Assembly: GCA_003833135.1 (NCBI GenBank)
Contig: QZLH01000767.1
Coordinates: 12,835 to 48,439 of the forward strand
Length of the DNA stretch: 35,605 nt
Reading direction: 5' to 3'
From: Oehlia diaphana
Lineage: Eukaryota > Glomeromycota > Glomeromycetes > Glomerales > Glomeraceae
Shown: positions 21,701 to 31,231 of the stretch, one piece after another
How the letters are laid out: every line of letters starts with the position of its first letter
Position numbering within the stretch: position 1 is the stretch's first letter
Notes under the pieces: generated by a model
What the model was told of the DNA's origin: nothing
Database searches by the model: none
What the model saw: only the letters and a program-made list of their open reading frames with translations
Program-made: the position numbers and the translations under genes

Positions 21701-24389
21701 ATATGGAATTAGCAATTTATCGGTACAAAGGTAATTTGACCTTATGACGTTGTTTATATCGTTGACCACTAACTTGATTTTATATTTATAGGTCGTGAAC
21801 TTAAAGATACTGTTGTTGTTGCTTATTTTTTGGAATATTATTCTAGTTATGCAACAGATTATGCTGGTTGGATGAGTACTGTGTCTAAGGCATTGCCTTT
21901 ATTATTTAAATATAACTACGGTTCGTTTTTTTTTTATTTCTAATTTTTATTTTTCATTCAACACTTCAAAAGGAATTATGATATTTATTTACAATTTTTA
22001 TATTATACACATAGATGATTATGCTAGAAAGCTATTTCGTAAAGAATGTTTTGCAAATCAAGATTATTTTTCAGCACAAGATCCTTATGATATTATTCCG
22101 GTAGAATATCAAGCGAAACGTAACCATAACATTAAATTTAGGGCATTTAGAATAGACAAACTGCAATCTGATGAATATGAATGGTACAATAAAATTACTA
22201 GGAAATTACTTTATCCTTTTAATAAAATGCGCGAACTCATTGAAGATTTTGATAATTACCTTGAGAAGTCTCCATTAGCTTTAAGAGTTGTTCCTCTTCC
22301 TGAATTTACCATAGGTAAAATTGCACAGAAAAATGTAGAACAAAATTATAGATTAAAAATTGCTTTAAAGATTTTTTTGTTCTTATTTATACCACGATGG
22401 TACAAAATTAGTCGAGGTAAAAAGAACCTGTTAAGCCCTTTTTCTAGGGTGGTACGATACGAGAATAATGATGATATGTATGATAATCCAGCAACTGAAG
22501 CGGTTATTGATTTTCGTTGGCAGAAAGCGAGAAATTTCTTTTTCTTTCTTTTTCTTCGATTTCTTGTTTTTGCCTTTTGTTTCATATTTATTAGTTGGAA
22601 ATATTTGAATCATGATGTTATAAGTTGGAAACTTCGAAATTTTTTATTTGCATTAATTCTCATATTTTATTATTTAGCAACATATTTGCTCGCTACTGAA
22701 TTAATACAGTTATATTTTCACGGGCCTAGAAAATATTTTAGTGATATATTTAATAGTTTTGACATGTGTTCCATTTTACTTTCCATGATAGTAATGTCAA
22801 TAATGCTTCAACATTTTAAACTTTCTGACGGCTTTGCAAGCGTTGAATCAGTTGATGTGGGATTGATGGTGGGGATATCATTCTCGATATTTTTTCTCTG
22901 GATCGAATTTGTAGGTTTTATTTTACAATTTTTTGTTTTTTTTATTTGCATTCATTTAATATTGACAGATTATTTATAATAATATAGGTATTATATCTCC
23001 GCTTAGTATCAAGTAAATATTAAATTTAACTTTTATTTTTAAAAGAATTTATGATCAAATTAATAATTAATTATTTTTTATTTTTTATTTTTTTTTAATC
23101 GATTAGAAATAGCCATATATATTTATTTTGTTATATATATCATCAAAAATATTTTTCCATTTATTTTGTTTATGTTCATTGTAATAATGGGATTTGCGCA
23201 CACAATGTAAAATCGATTATTTTATTTTTTTTTTTTAATATATCGAGTTTTATTTATTTTATTTAATTTAATTAATAATTTTTTTTTTTATTTATATCTA
23301 GGTTTATTTTACTTAAAAACCCTAACGATCCTAAACTTAATGTAAAATCAGATACATTAAGTGGAACTGCTAAAAATATAAATAATGAAACATTATTTGA
23401 TATTACGCTTGAATCTAAATATGATGTAGTAGACAAGAATGATAATCCATTTTCATCCTTTTCTGCGGCAATAATAGCCGCATATTTTTGGTTGAACGGT
23501 GATATGGTACAAAGAGACCGGTTTGATTTTTGGGTTATTGATTTATTTACCTTAATTGCTAGTATTTTTATTGTAACTATTTTACAAAATATGTTGATTG
23601 CTTTCATGGGGTGAGTTATTATTAACGATATTTATTATTATTAATAATTTGTAAATACGATTTTATTTAATATTATATATATATTTTTATTTTAGTGGAG
23701 TGTATGAAAGAGCAGAAACTAAGGGTAGACAAGCATTATTAAGATTTAGAGCGAATCAAATAGCAGATTATGAAGCATTAGAGCATTTTCATTTTTGGCC
23801 TCCTGAACCAGAACCAAAATATATTTATTATATTGGTCAATCTAAAAATTTTCAAGAATGGTATCAAAAGAGAAAAGATGATCAAGGTGAAATTTATAAA
23901 GATTTTGAAGAAAAACCTACAAATATAACTCAAGCTTTTAAAGATGTTGATTATGATAAAACTTCAATTTGGAAATTCGATGATGATAATTCATCTGATA
24001 CCAAAAGTAAAAGGAGGGAAGATTCTACTGATTCTACTGATTCTACTATAGCGTTACCGGAAATAAAGAAAGAAACTATTATATCAAATTCCTTAGAAAA
24101 TTCACAAGAAATTTCAATTTGGAATTACGATGATGATAATTCATCTGATACCAAAAGTGAATGTAAGGAAGATTCTACTGATTCTACTATAGCGTTACCG
24201 AAAATAGAGGATGAAACTATTATATCAAATTCCTTAGAAAATTCTCAAGAATTTTTTTTAGAAAAAATCAATGAAAAAATGAATGAAATGAAAAAGATAA
24301 ATGATGAAATGAAAAAAGTAAATGATGATATTCAAAATTTATTTAATGAAATGTGTACTAAATTTAATAATAAACCTCAAAACTTATGA
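18792..24389 (+). CDS. TRP-like ion channel paralogue, copy C (single-base frameshift in exon 4)
   Basis: The most complete copy. Exons: 18792-19038, 19136-19999, 20073-20205, 20295-21323, 21412-21730, 21792-21920, 22015-22910, 22988-23012, 23107-23206, 23302-23610, 23696-24389. They total 4,745 nt, one base short of 1,582 codons. The missing base maps to about 21028, where the frame stops at SSQTY and resumes with DDFYLKVYWYERA. Domain order: WD40-like propeller in residues about 60-650 (IAICQDGKFAVTFDT, VIWDIYNTV, VQIWHQV), a lysine-rich charged segment about 670-730, a linker with PRSVSWPGK, then S1 about 1080, S2 1116, S3 1152, S4 1188, S5 1222, pore loop 1290-1320, S6 1328-1350 and an acidic Ser/Thr tail. 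The tail holds a 47-50-residue tandem duplication absent from A and B. A TRP-type cation channel coupled to a cytoplasmic sensor propeller is inferred. If the frameshift is real rather than a sequencing error, the product is truncated before the channel. Confidence 0.85.
22988..23012 (+). other. 25-nt microexon (exon 8, copy C)
   Basis: Encodes VLYLRLVS plus one base, between an AATATAG acceptor and a GTAAAT donor. It connects S4 with the S4-S5 linker. Confidence 0.78.
23961..24251 (+). repeat. In-frame tandem duplication in the copy C tail
   Basis: Unit 1 (23961-24110, 150 nt) and unit 2 (24111-24251, 141 nt) encode two versions of a segment starting SIW, then DDDNSSDTKS, EDSTDST, IALP and ETIISNSLENSQE. 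The units differ by one DST triplet and scattered substitutions. Copies A and B have a single, diverged version. The segment is acidic and rich in Ser/Thr, suitable for phosphorylation, but this is inference. Confidence 0.85.
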
Positions 24390-25294
24390 GCGGTATAATT
24401 TTGTAATATTGGTAATGTGTAACATAAAATAGATATCTTCTTTAACGTTTCTATGATAGAATAGAATCAGTATTTAATTTTTCTAAAGAAAAAAGTAAAA
24501 AAATAATTTAATTATGTTTTATTTTTTTTTTTTTTATTTATACTTCAGTTTGAACAATATTTCATTTATTTATATTCAAAGAAATTTTTTTGGTATCAAT
24601 TTATCAAAATAATCGTTTGATACCTATCAACTATCGATCTCTTTTTTTTTTGATATCGCGGTTCTTATCCGGATAAATATCAGGTTAAAATTTCCGACTA
24701 AAAACTACCCGGAATCCAGATAAAAAAAATTTTGTCTCTTTAATAAGATGAATTTATCACTCTTGATGAAAAAATAAACAAACTAAAATATCTGTGTGCT
24801 CTTAAATTTTTCCACTTAATCAGTTTTCCTTTAGTTGCATTGGCAGATCCATTGGCACGTACATTTGGTTTTTTACGAATAAAATTAAAATTCTATTTTT
24901 TTCCTTAGTAATACAAACATACTCTGACGAATATTTTAAAGTTGTGAACAAAACACGCTTTAAACATTTTAAACGTTTAGTAACATTTTAATGCGATGAT
25001 CATGGCAAAAAAGATTTAAAAGTAACCAGTTAAAAATATATAATCAAATAAGAACACGTTGCAAAATCGGACATTTTTAAAGAGCCGTTCTACGATCATT
25101 TCTGAGGTATTTTTTTTTTAAAAAAAATGAATAAACATGTATAGATTATTTTCATCGAAGAGATCATTAAAAATATTTTTATTTATTTCGAAATGATTTA
25201 TTAAATTTATTAAAATATTTTATATAAATATTATAATAATCTAAAAAATAATATCAAATAGTTATTGTTCAGTTGATTAGGAATATGCGAGAAT
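24390..25294. other. Copy C 3' flank and spacer, no gene seen
   Basis: The beginning matches the 3' flanks of A and B (GGTATAATTTTGTAATATT, GATATCGCGGTTCTTATCCGG). Beyond about 24750 it is AT-rich sequence without recognisable genes or repeats on either strand. Confidence 0.5.
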
Positions 25295-25430
25295 GAAATC
25301 AGTATTAATAGCATTAATTCCACCGCAGTATTCCTAATGACCGAACTATAACTCAGTTATTGGATGGGGATATCAGTCTTCGACCGATATCTCTATTCCC
25401 TCTATTCCCCCATCCAATAACTATTTATTA
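25295..25430. repeat. Dispersed hairpin-bearing repeat, copy 1
   Basis: Shares GAAATCAGT.TTA.TAGCATTA, ACCGCAGTATTCCTAATG and CAGTTATTGGATGG with 33780-33900. The right half folds back: AGTTATTGGATGGGG pairs with the complement ending CCCATCCAATAACT, and the inner GATATC.GTC / GAC.GATATC arms close on a TTC loop. The arms carry compensated and uncompensated differences relative to copy 2, including a small CTCTATTCC duplication. A miniature transposon is the simplest reading. Confidence 0.7.
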
Positions 25431-25633
25431 ATAATATAATAATATTTTTATGAATAAATTTAAATTCACTATACGTTTAACTCTTCTGAGTTCCGACGAC
25501 CCGCCTCCTTTCGAGAATAATTATACAAAACAATTTTTTTTTTCATTTATTTATTATTAAATATTTATTTTATTAATCATTTTACAAAATTTTAATAATA
25601 CTACTTATAAAAAAAACTTTACGTATAATTTTT

Positions 25634-25840
25634 TTAACAACCGTACACTGTAAGGTCACCGCCTTCTGATTTTGTAATCTCCAGTGCCCGATGACAATTA
25701 CATAGATCAACTCCACTTGACAGCCCGACCATCTTTGATTGCCCGGTCACTTGATTCCTGAACATTTTTGAATGGTACAGGAGTTCTCCATCAATTACAG
25801 CAACAACGAAAGCGTACATTACAATTAGACAGAGAGAAGA
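25634..25840 (-). pseudogene. Possible 3' exon of an unidentified protein
   Basis: On the minus strand an open stretch encodes LLYHSKMFRNQVTG, KMVGLSSGVDLCNC and HRALEITKSEGGDLTVYGC before a stop. Its amino-acid composition is balanced, unlike the low-complexity frames around it. A pyrimidine tract ending TTTTTTTTAAG sits just 5' of it at about 25845-25855, as expected for a splice acceptor. No family is recognised and no upstream coding exon was found. The exon's first half reappears in each unit of the adjacent tandem repeat, so this may be the source exon. It is called a gene fragment with low confidence. Confidence 0.3.
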
Positions 25841-25867
25841 TAGACTTAAAAAAAAGATGAAAAAAAA

Positions 25868-27180
25868 AACACCTACATACAAACCCACAAACCCAACACT
25901 CCCAACCTACATCTAAACCATATATTTAAAGAATAAGGCCTAAGAGAAGATTTCCTGACGTTTTTGAATGGTACAAGAGTTCTTAGCAACAACGCAAGCG
26001 TACATCCTAAAAAAAAAGACGACGAAAAAAAAACAAGATTTAAAACAACACACCCAATCCATACCCAAACCCACACTCCCAACACAAACACCCACACTTC
26101 CAACCCATACCCAAACCCACACTCCCAACTTAAACACCCACGCCACGCAAAAACCCACACTCCCAACCCATACCAAAACCCACACCCAAACCAACCCACA
26201 CTCCCACACCCAAACCCACACCATACCTAAAAAAGACGTAAAGAAATGAGGCCTAAGAGAAGACTTCCTGACGATTTTGAATGGTACGGAGTTCTCAGTA
26301 AGAACGAAAGAGTGCATCACAATTAGACCTAAAAAAAGAAGACGAAAAAAAAAACAAGATAAAACAACACTCCCAACCCACTCCCACACTCCCAACCCAA
26401 ACACCCACACTTCCAACCCAAACACCCACACTTCCAACCCATACCCAAACCCACACTCCCAACTTAAACACCCACGCCACGAACACTCAAACCCACACTC
26501 CACCCATACCCAAACCCACACCCAAACTAACCCACACTCCCAAACCCACACGCACCCAAACCAACCCACATCCAAACCCACACCATACCTAAAAAGAGAC
26601 GTAAAGAAAAGAGGCCTAAGAGAAGACTTCCTGACGTTTTTGAATGGTACAGAAGTTCTTCAGCAGCGTATATTAAAATTAGACCTAAAAAAGAAACGAA
26701 AAAAAAAAAGATAAAATAACACTCCAAACCCATACCCACACCCACCCAAACCCCAAACACCCACACACAAACCCACACTCCCAACCCAAACACCCACACT
26801 CCCAACCCCACCCAAACCCACACTCCCAACCCAAACACACACACTCACGACCCAAACACACCACGCAAACCCACACTCCCAACCCATACCCAAACCCACA
26901 CTCTCAAACCTACACCCAAACCAGCCCACACCCAAACCCACACCATACCGTAAAGAAAAGAGGCCTAAGAGATGACTTCCTGACGTTTTTGAATGGTACG
27001 GGACAACGAAAGAGTGCATCACAATTAGACCTAAAAAAAAGACGACAAAAAAAAAAGATAAAACAACACTCCCAACCCACTCCCACACCCACCCACTCCC
27101 ACACTCCCAACCCAAACACCCAAAACTCCCAAACACCCAAACACCCACACACAAACCCACACTCCCATCCCACATACCTA
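25868..27180. repeat. G-rich/C-rich minisatellite in roughly 350-bp higher-order units
   Basis: The plus strand is almost free of G over long blocks of CCCACA, CCCAAA and CCCAACC words. Each block is preceded by an A-rich CTAAAAAAAGAAGACG stretch and by a unit core CCTGACGTTTTTGAATGGTA. The core occurs at about 25966, 26279, 26642 and 26991 (spacing 313, 363 and 349), with a diverged first version at 25770. Minus-strand blocks such as GGGTGTGGGTTTGGG match the G-quadruplex pattern. Open frames across it are repeats of WVWVG or NPHSQ type and are not genes. Confidence 0.85.
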
Positions 27181-27978
27181 AAGGAAGACGTTAAGAAAGG
27201 GGCGAAAACAGATAGAGAGAAGACAGATCTAAAAAAGGACGATGAAAAAAAAAGGAATATGAAAAAATGAAGACGATATAAAAAGAAAAAAAGGAGAAAA
27301 AAGAAGTCGAAAAAAAAGGAATCATTAAAAGTAAGCTATTTATATTATTTGAAATTACTCATGACGAATGACATCACGCGTAAGTACTTTTTGTTCATAT
27401 GACCGATATGAGTAATTAAAGTCCGAAGTGTTATTGTACATTGTCATGTGCCAGAGATGTACCAATTGTCCCAGCTTCCCAAATTACTTTCCAATCAATT
27501 TACATTTATTCCTTTTCTGGTTTTACTTTTTTTTTCATTAATGGTTTACACAAAAAGAATTATAATTATACTATTTTTATAATAAAATAAATAAAAAAGT
27601 GGCGCAAATTTTTTCAGTAATTCCCTGTCGCACTAAGTGTCACCCATGGTTGCCTTCATACTAATTTTTGAGTTTAAAATTAAAATAGTTAATCACGTTA
27701 ATTTAATGAGTGACACGTTTCAGGGGATTGGAAAGGGAAACCCTATTATTTCCAACTCCTCATGAAATAAATAATACTAATTAGATGAATAAATTAGTTT
27801 TTTTATTTGAAAAGTATAACGAGATTAGTATTTACACCGATTTTGAATGTAACTTAAGTCGTTAACATAAATTTCAGATCATTACAACATTGCAGCGCAT
27901 GTTTCAGTTGTATCCATTTTTTATACTATATCGTTAGTATAATAAGCCACTGATTAAGAGTCTATTCTATTATTAGTC
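27181..27978. other. Spacer before the Crinkler-like relic
   Basis: A-rich sequence, then ordinary AT-rich DNA. The piece 27620-27730 has facing imperfect inverted repeats (AGTGTCACCCAT against the minus strand ACGTGTCACTCAT, with CCCTG just outside), possibly a small foldback element. No gene was seen. Confidence 0.4.
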
Positions 27979-28860
27979 ATGAAGAATCAGAAAGGTAAAA
28001 CTTTCTCATTTTTTAAAAAATTTCTTCTCCTAATATAATACTTCTTTGTCTAAAAATTCATTTTATTAATTTACAGAAATATCTCCAAATGGAATTTCAT
28101 TAAATTGTTTACTCTTAGGAGGGACTTCTAATGAAAGTTTTCAGGTTATAAGCCGTAAGATTCAGTCGAATATGATTTACTCCAAATTGGACATCTCAAG
28201 TATATGAGAAAAAAAAACATTGATTGGCCCGATCTGGATCTTTGGAAGGTTGACATTGCTGAAAGTGAAGAACACCTGCTTTAAAGTTAAAGCAAATAAC
28301 ATTAAAGACATTCTTAGTGGCGAGATATGAAACTTGACTGCATGGTTAAGGAATATTTTTCAATTAAACTTGTACTGGAGAACATCCATATCATCGTACA
28401 TGTGCCCTCTATTGGTAAGTATCTTTCAATGTTTTTACCTCTCGAACAAGAAATATGCAGTAACAAAATATCGAATTTTTCTGATCTCTTTTTTTTTCTT
28501 TGTAACACGTTAAATGATTTTCCTCAATAGGAAAAAGAAACCTGAATGATTCGGACGACAGAAATGTATTGACATAAAAATGGGAGATCTGCTTTGCAAA
28601 AATTGATTATCTGAGCCGGATACTTTTTTTTGTGTAGGATCTGGTCTTCCAACAGGGTGTATGAAGAAATTAACTACTACATCGAACCTAAAAAGCTGTC
28701 AAAAAATTCGGAAATTCTCTTCATAATGGCAAGTTCTGTCTCCTATATAGGCATCGGCAGAGTGGCAAGACATCTACTGCTTATACAATAGCAAATTAGC
28801 TCAACTTTAACAACGGGATTGAGATTAAAAATGGACTTGAGAAATTCTAGCGGTTTATAC
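27979..28860 (+). pseudogene. Broken Crinkler (CRN)-like gene
   Basis: A start codon with MKNQK, an intron (27995-28076, GT...AG), then ISLNCLLLGGTSNESFQV and, after a stop near 28206, DLDLWKVDIAESE. Further on come MVKEYFS and HIHIIVHVPSIG-type sequence (here NIHIIVHVPSIG), interrupted by a second intron (28415-28530) exactly before GKRN. This order (ubiquitin-like header with a xLWKV motif, then HVP and GKR) is that of the N-terminal region of Crinkler-family proteins known from oomycetes and also numerous in mycorrhizal fungi. Around 28725-28790 a P-loop-like HRQSGKTSTAYTIA follows, as in the NTPase part. Several stops (about 28206, 28282, 28576 and later) make it a pseudogene. Gene order and splice positions are preserved, so decay seems recent to moderate. 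The 3' limit is approximate. Confidence 0.62.
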
Positions 28861-29437
28861 AATTTCATTTCAGTATAGTTAAATTATCTCTATCATCTCT
28901 TAAATTTGCAGCTTCTGGTATGAATGACTTGCAATTCCATTTAAATAGTAGTTTCATAATTGTTTATTTCAGCTCCAAATATCAATTCAATTAAATCGTG
29001 TAATGGTGAAAAATGAAAATAGAATTATATGTTTATTTAAATAATAATCGCTAATATAAATTATATATTTATTTCTTTACCCCTGATACCGTAGTTAATG
29101 TATGGATTCACTGAAATGTTATTAATGTTATTGTAAGTATATCAAACATTATCCAATCATAGCATCGATCTGGATTACACAGCGAAAAACAAACAAACAT
29201 GACCCCAAACTTATTTCAGGTCTTATCTTAAAATTTATAATAATAAAATATAATATAAATATTAAATCTTTAGCACTCTTATTTCCAATCCTATATTAGA
29301 AGCATAAAAAATTATTTATTAAAAGTAATTTCCAATACGCAGCAATTAACATGCGCAGTTTACGCCTTTTGCGCAGTAATGACTAAATGACATATGATGA
29401 GTCATATCTATAATTTCAATAAAAGCAAAATAAAAAG
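28861..29437. other. Spacer, nothing recognised
   Basis: AT-rich DNA between the Crinkler-like relic and the tRNA gene. No open frame with protein-like composition and no repeat was noticed. Confidence 0.5.
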
Positions 29438-29444
29438 AAAAAAA
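29438..29444 (-). terminator. RNA polymerase III terminator
   Basis: Seven A on the plus strand give T7 on the transcribed minus strand, about 10 bases past the 3' end of the tRNA gene. A T-run of four or more is the usual pol III stop signal. Confidence 0.75.
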
Positions 29445-29454
29445 GAAATTGACA

Positions 29455-29526
29455 TAGCAGTGGAAGGTTTCGATCCTCCGACCTCGGGGTTATGGGCCCC
29501 GCGCGCTTCCTCTGCGCTACACTGCT
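29455..29526 (-). tRNA. Initiator tRNA-Met (anticodon CAT)
   Basis: A 72-nt cloverleaf with no intron: acceptor AGCAGTG/CACTGCT with discriminator A, D-stem GCGC/GCGC, anticodon stem CGGGG/CCCCG with loop CCCATAA, and T-stem GGAGG/CCTTC with loop ATCGAAA. Three stacked G-C pairs next to the anticodon loop, the A1-T72 pair and A at positions 54 and 60 in place of the normal TTC T-loop are the established marks of the eukaryotic initiator tRNA. CCA is not encoded, as expected for a nuclear eukaryotic gene. The cytoplasmic translation-initiation role follows from these features. Confidence 0.97.
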
Positions 29527-31231
29527 TATTTATTAAAATACTGTAAGTTTATTAGAATTTAGTCTTAGATACTATTGAAATAATAATAATAAATAGAACG
29601 AAATATTAGATAAATGTACTGTATATTTATGAGCAAAGTTGAGGATGCATGTTTCAATTTATGTTATACATCTGCCGAGTAGAATTAAACTCATAATTAT
29701 CGGATGTATCACGTGATAGCAGCGAATCACATGAAAAGTGTCGAGATTCAAACCGAAAATTCTATTATTGAGTTGTAAGAATTATTTTGATTATTTCGTT
29801 GCTCATATATGTTGGATACATCATAATTTAAACTTAATTATTATGAATATTGAAAAAAAACAGACGGCACTAAGAGAAGCAGATGAATATAAAAAGAAAA
29901 TCAATGATTTTACAAAATAAGTGAAATTTTACTTTACTTTATTTTGTTTTATAATTTTTAAAAATTACCTTATACAGTTATACTGTAGGTAAAATTATCA
30001 ATAAAATTGAAACCAATTTATAAAGAAAGACTGAGCAGTAACTAGTATTTTTGAATATGTTCATTATGTTTATTTTAATTCACCTCTGCAGTGATTTAAC
30101 AATTTTGTTCTTACTAAATGATCGATATACATTTTTAATTATTATGATAATACTGCAGTTTGGATGTTAAAAAATAATAATAATATGAATTGTAAATGGA
30201 TAAATAATTGTCTGTTAGTCTCAATCATCGATTTACCGCTTATTAAATAAAAAAAGTTTTTGACAAAGTCTCCCACGATAATAAGATAATATAATGGAGA
30301 GAGCTGTTTCTAGTTTTAATAGTTTTATTGTAGTAGTTTTACATGTTGGGTAGGTGCTCGACGATCTTACTTATCAAATGTTATATTTTAGTTTAACTTT
30401 GTCAAATCCTTTTTTACCTTTTCCGTAATACTTTCTTCACTTTCAATTTGATTGTTCTTTCCTACTTTACTTATTATAATTATGCTCGCATTTTTGTTAT
30501 ATTAAACTTATCCATTTACCCATTTTTCTTAAATAAATTGTAGCCAGAACTTATTAGAATCATAGTTTTATGAGTGATTAACCCAAAGCAAAATATTAAT
30601 AATAATAATAATAATATCTGATATAGTTGTTAATAATTACGATGGATAAACAAGAAATTTTAATTTAATTTCTATTTTTTGATGATTACCATATTGAACC
30701 CGTTGTACGCATTCCTTCAGGGCTGGAATTAAAATAATGTCGGCCTGTATCTAGTAATAAAAATTTGATCAAAATTGTACATAAAAGGCAAGATCTACAT
30801 GATTATTTGCGCAAACTCAAAGATCTTGAGGTATTAGTTACATTAGTTACGTAATATGTAGCTAAGAAATGCAATGATCTTGGCCATATTTGATATACAA
30901 ATAATTTGTACCGCTACAATTATTGTAACTACTATCTTGATCAGTAGGTAAAGTTAACCTGCGCTGAAATGAGTATTTTGTTATTCTTTTCAGAATGTTT
31001 CATAGATTCTTTTTTCTTTTAACTATGTATTGATAAGGTGGTGTATGAATATGCGTTTTTATATGTATTTAATAATCCTTTCTAAAATAAAAATAGCCAT
31101 CAATCATATTATACGATTTTGATCCAGGAATGCAATATAAATAAAACGAAAATAATGCCATATGTCATCGATTACAGAATGACATGATTAATTTCATGAA
31201 ATTTATAAAACATATTTTTAAATTAAGATAA
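29527..31231. other. Spacer between the tRNA and the Hsp70 paralogue, no gene supported
   Basis: AT-rich with short ATT/AAT runs (for example AATAATAATAATAAT near 30597-30615). A 60-codon plus-strand frame at 29738-29920 has no recognisable motif and no homologous copy in the window. Nothing else stands out over 1.7 kb. Confidence 0.5.

Noticed and set aside
25940..27175. Several overlapping open frames on both strands through the CCCACA/GGGTGT tract
   Set aside because: All translate the minisatellite into WVWVG/NPHSQ-type low complexity, overlap each other in every frame and have no independent protein-like segment.
25868..27180. Telomeric or subtelomeric repeat
   Set aside because: The words are CCCACA, CCCAAA and CCCAACC in mixed order, not a regular CCCTAA array, and a tRNA and genes follow.
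25927..27180. CRISPR array
   Set aside because: The units are about 350 bp with low-complexity interiors in a eukaryotic context with introns; there are no short identical repeats with unique spacers.
29738..29920. 60-codon plus-strand frame
   Set aside because: Short, no recognisable domain, and no splice-linked neighbour exon was found.
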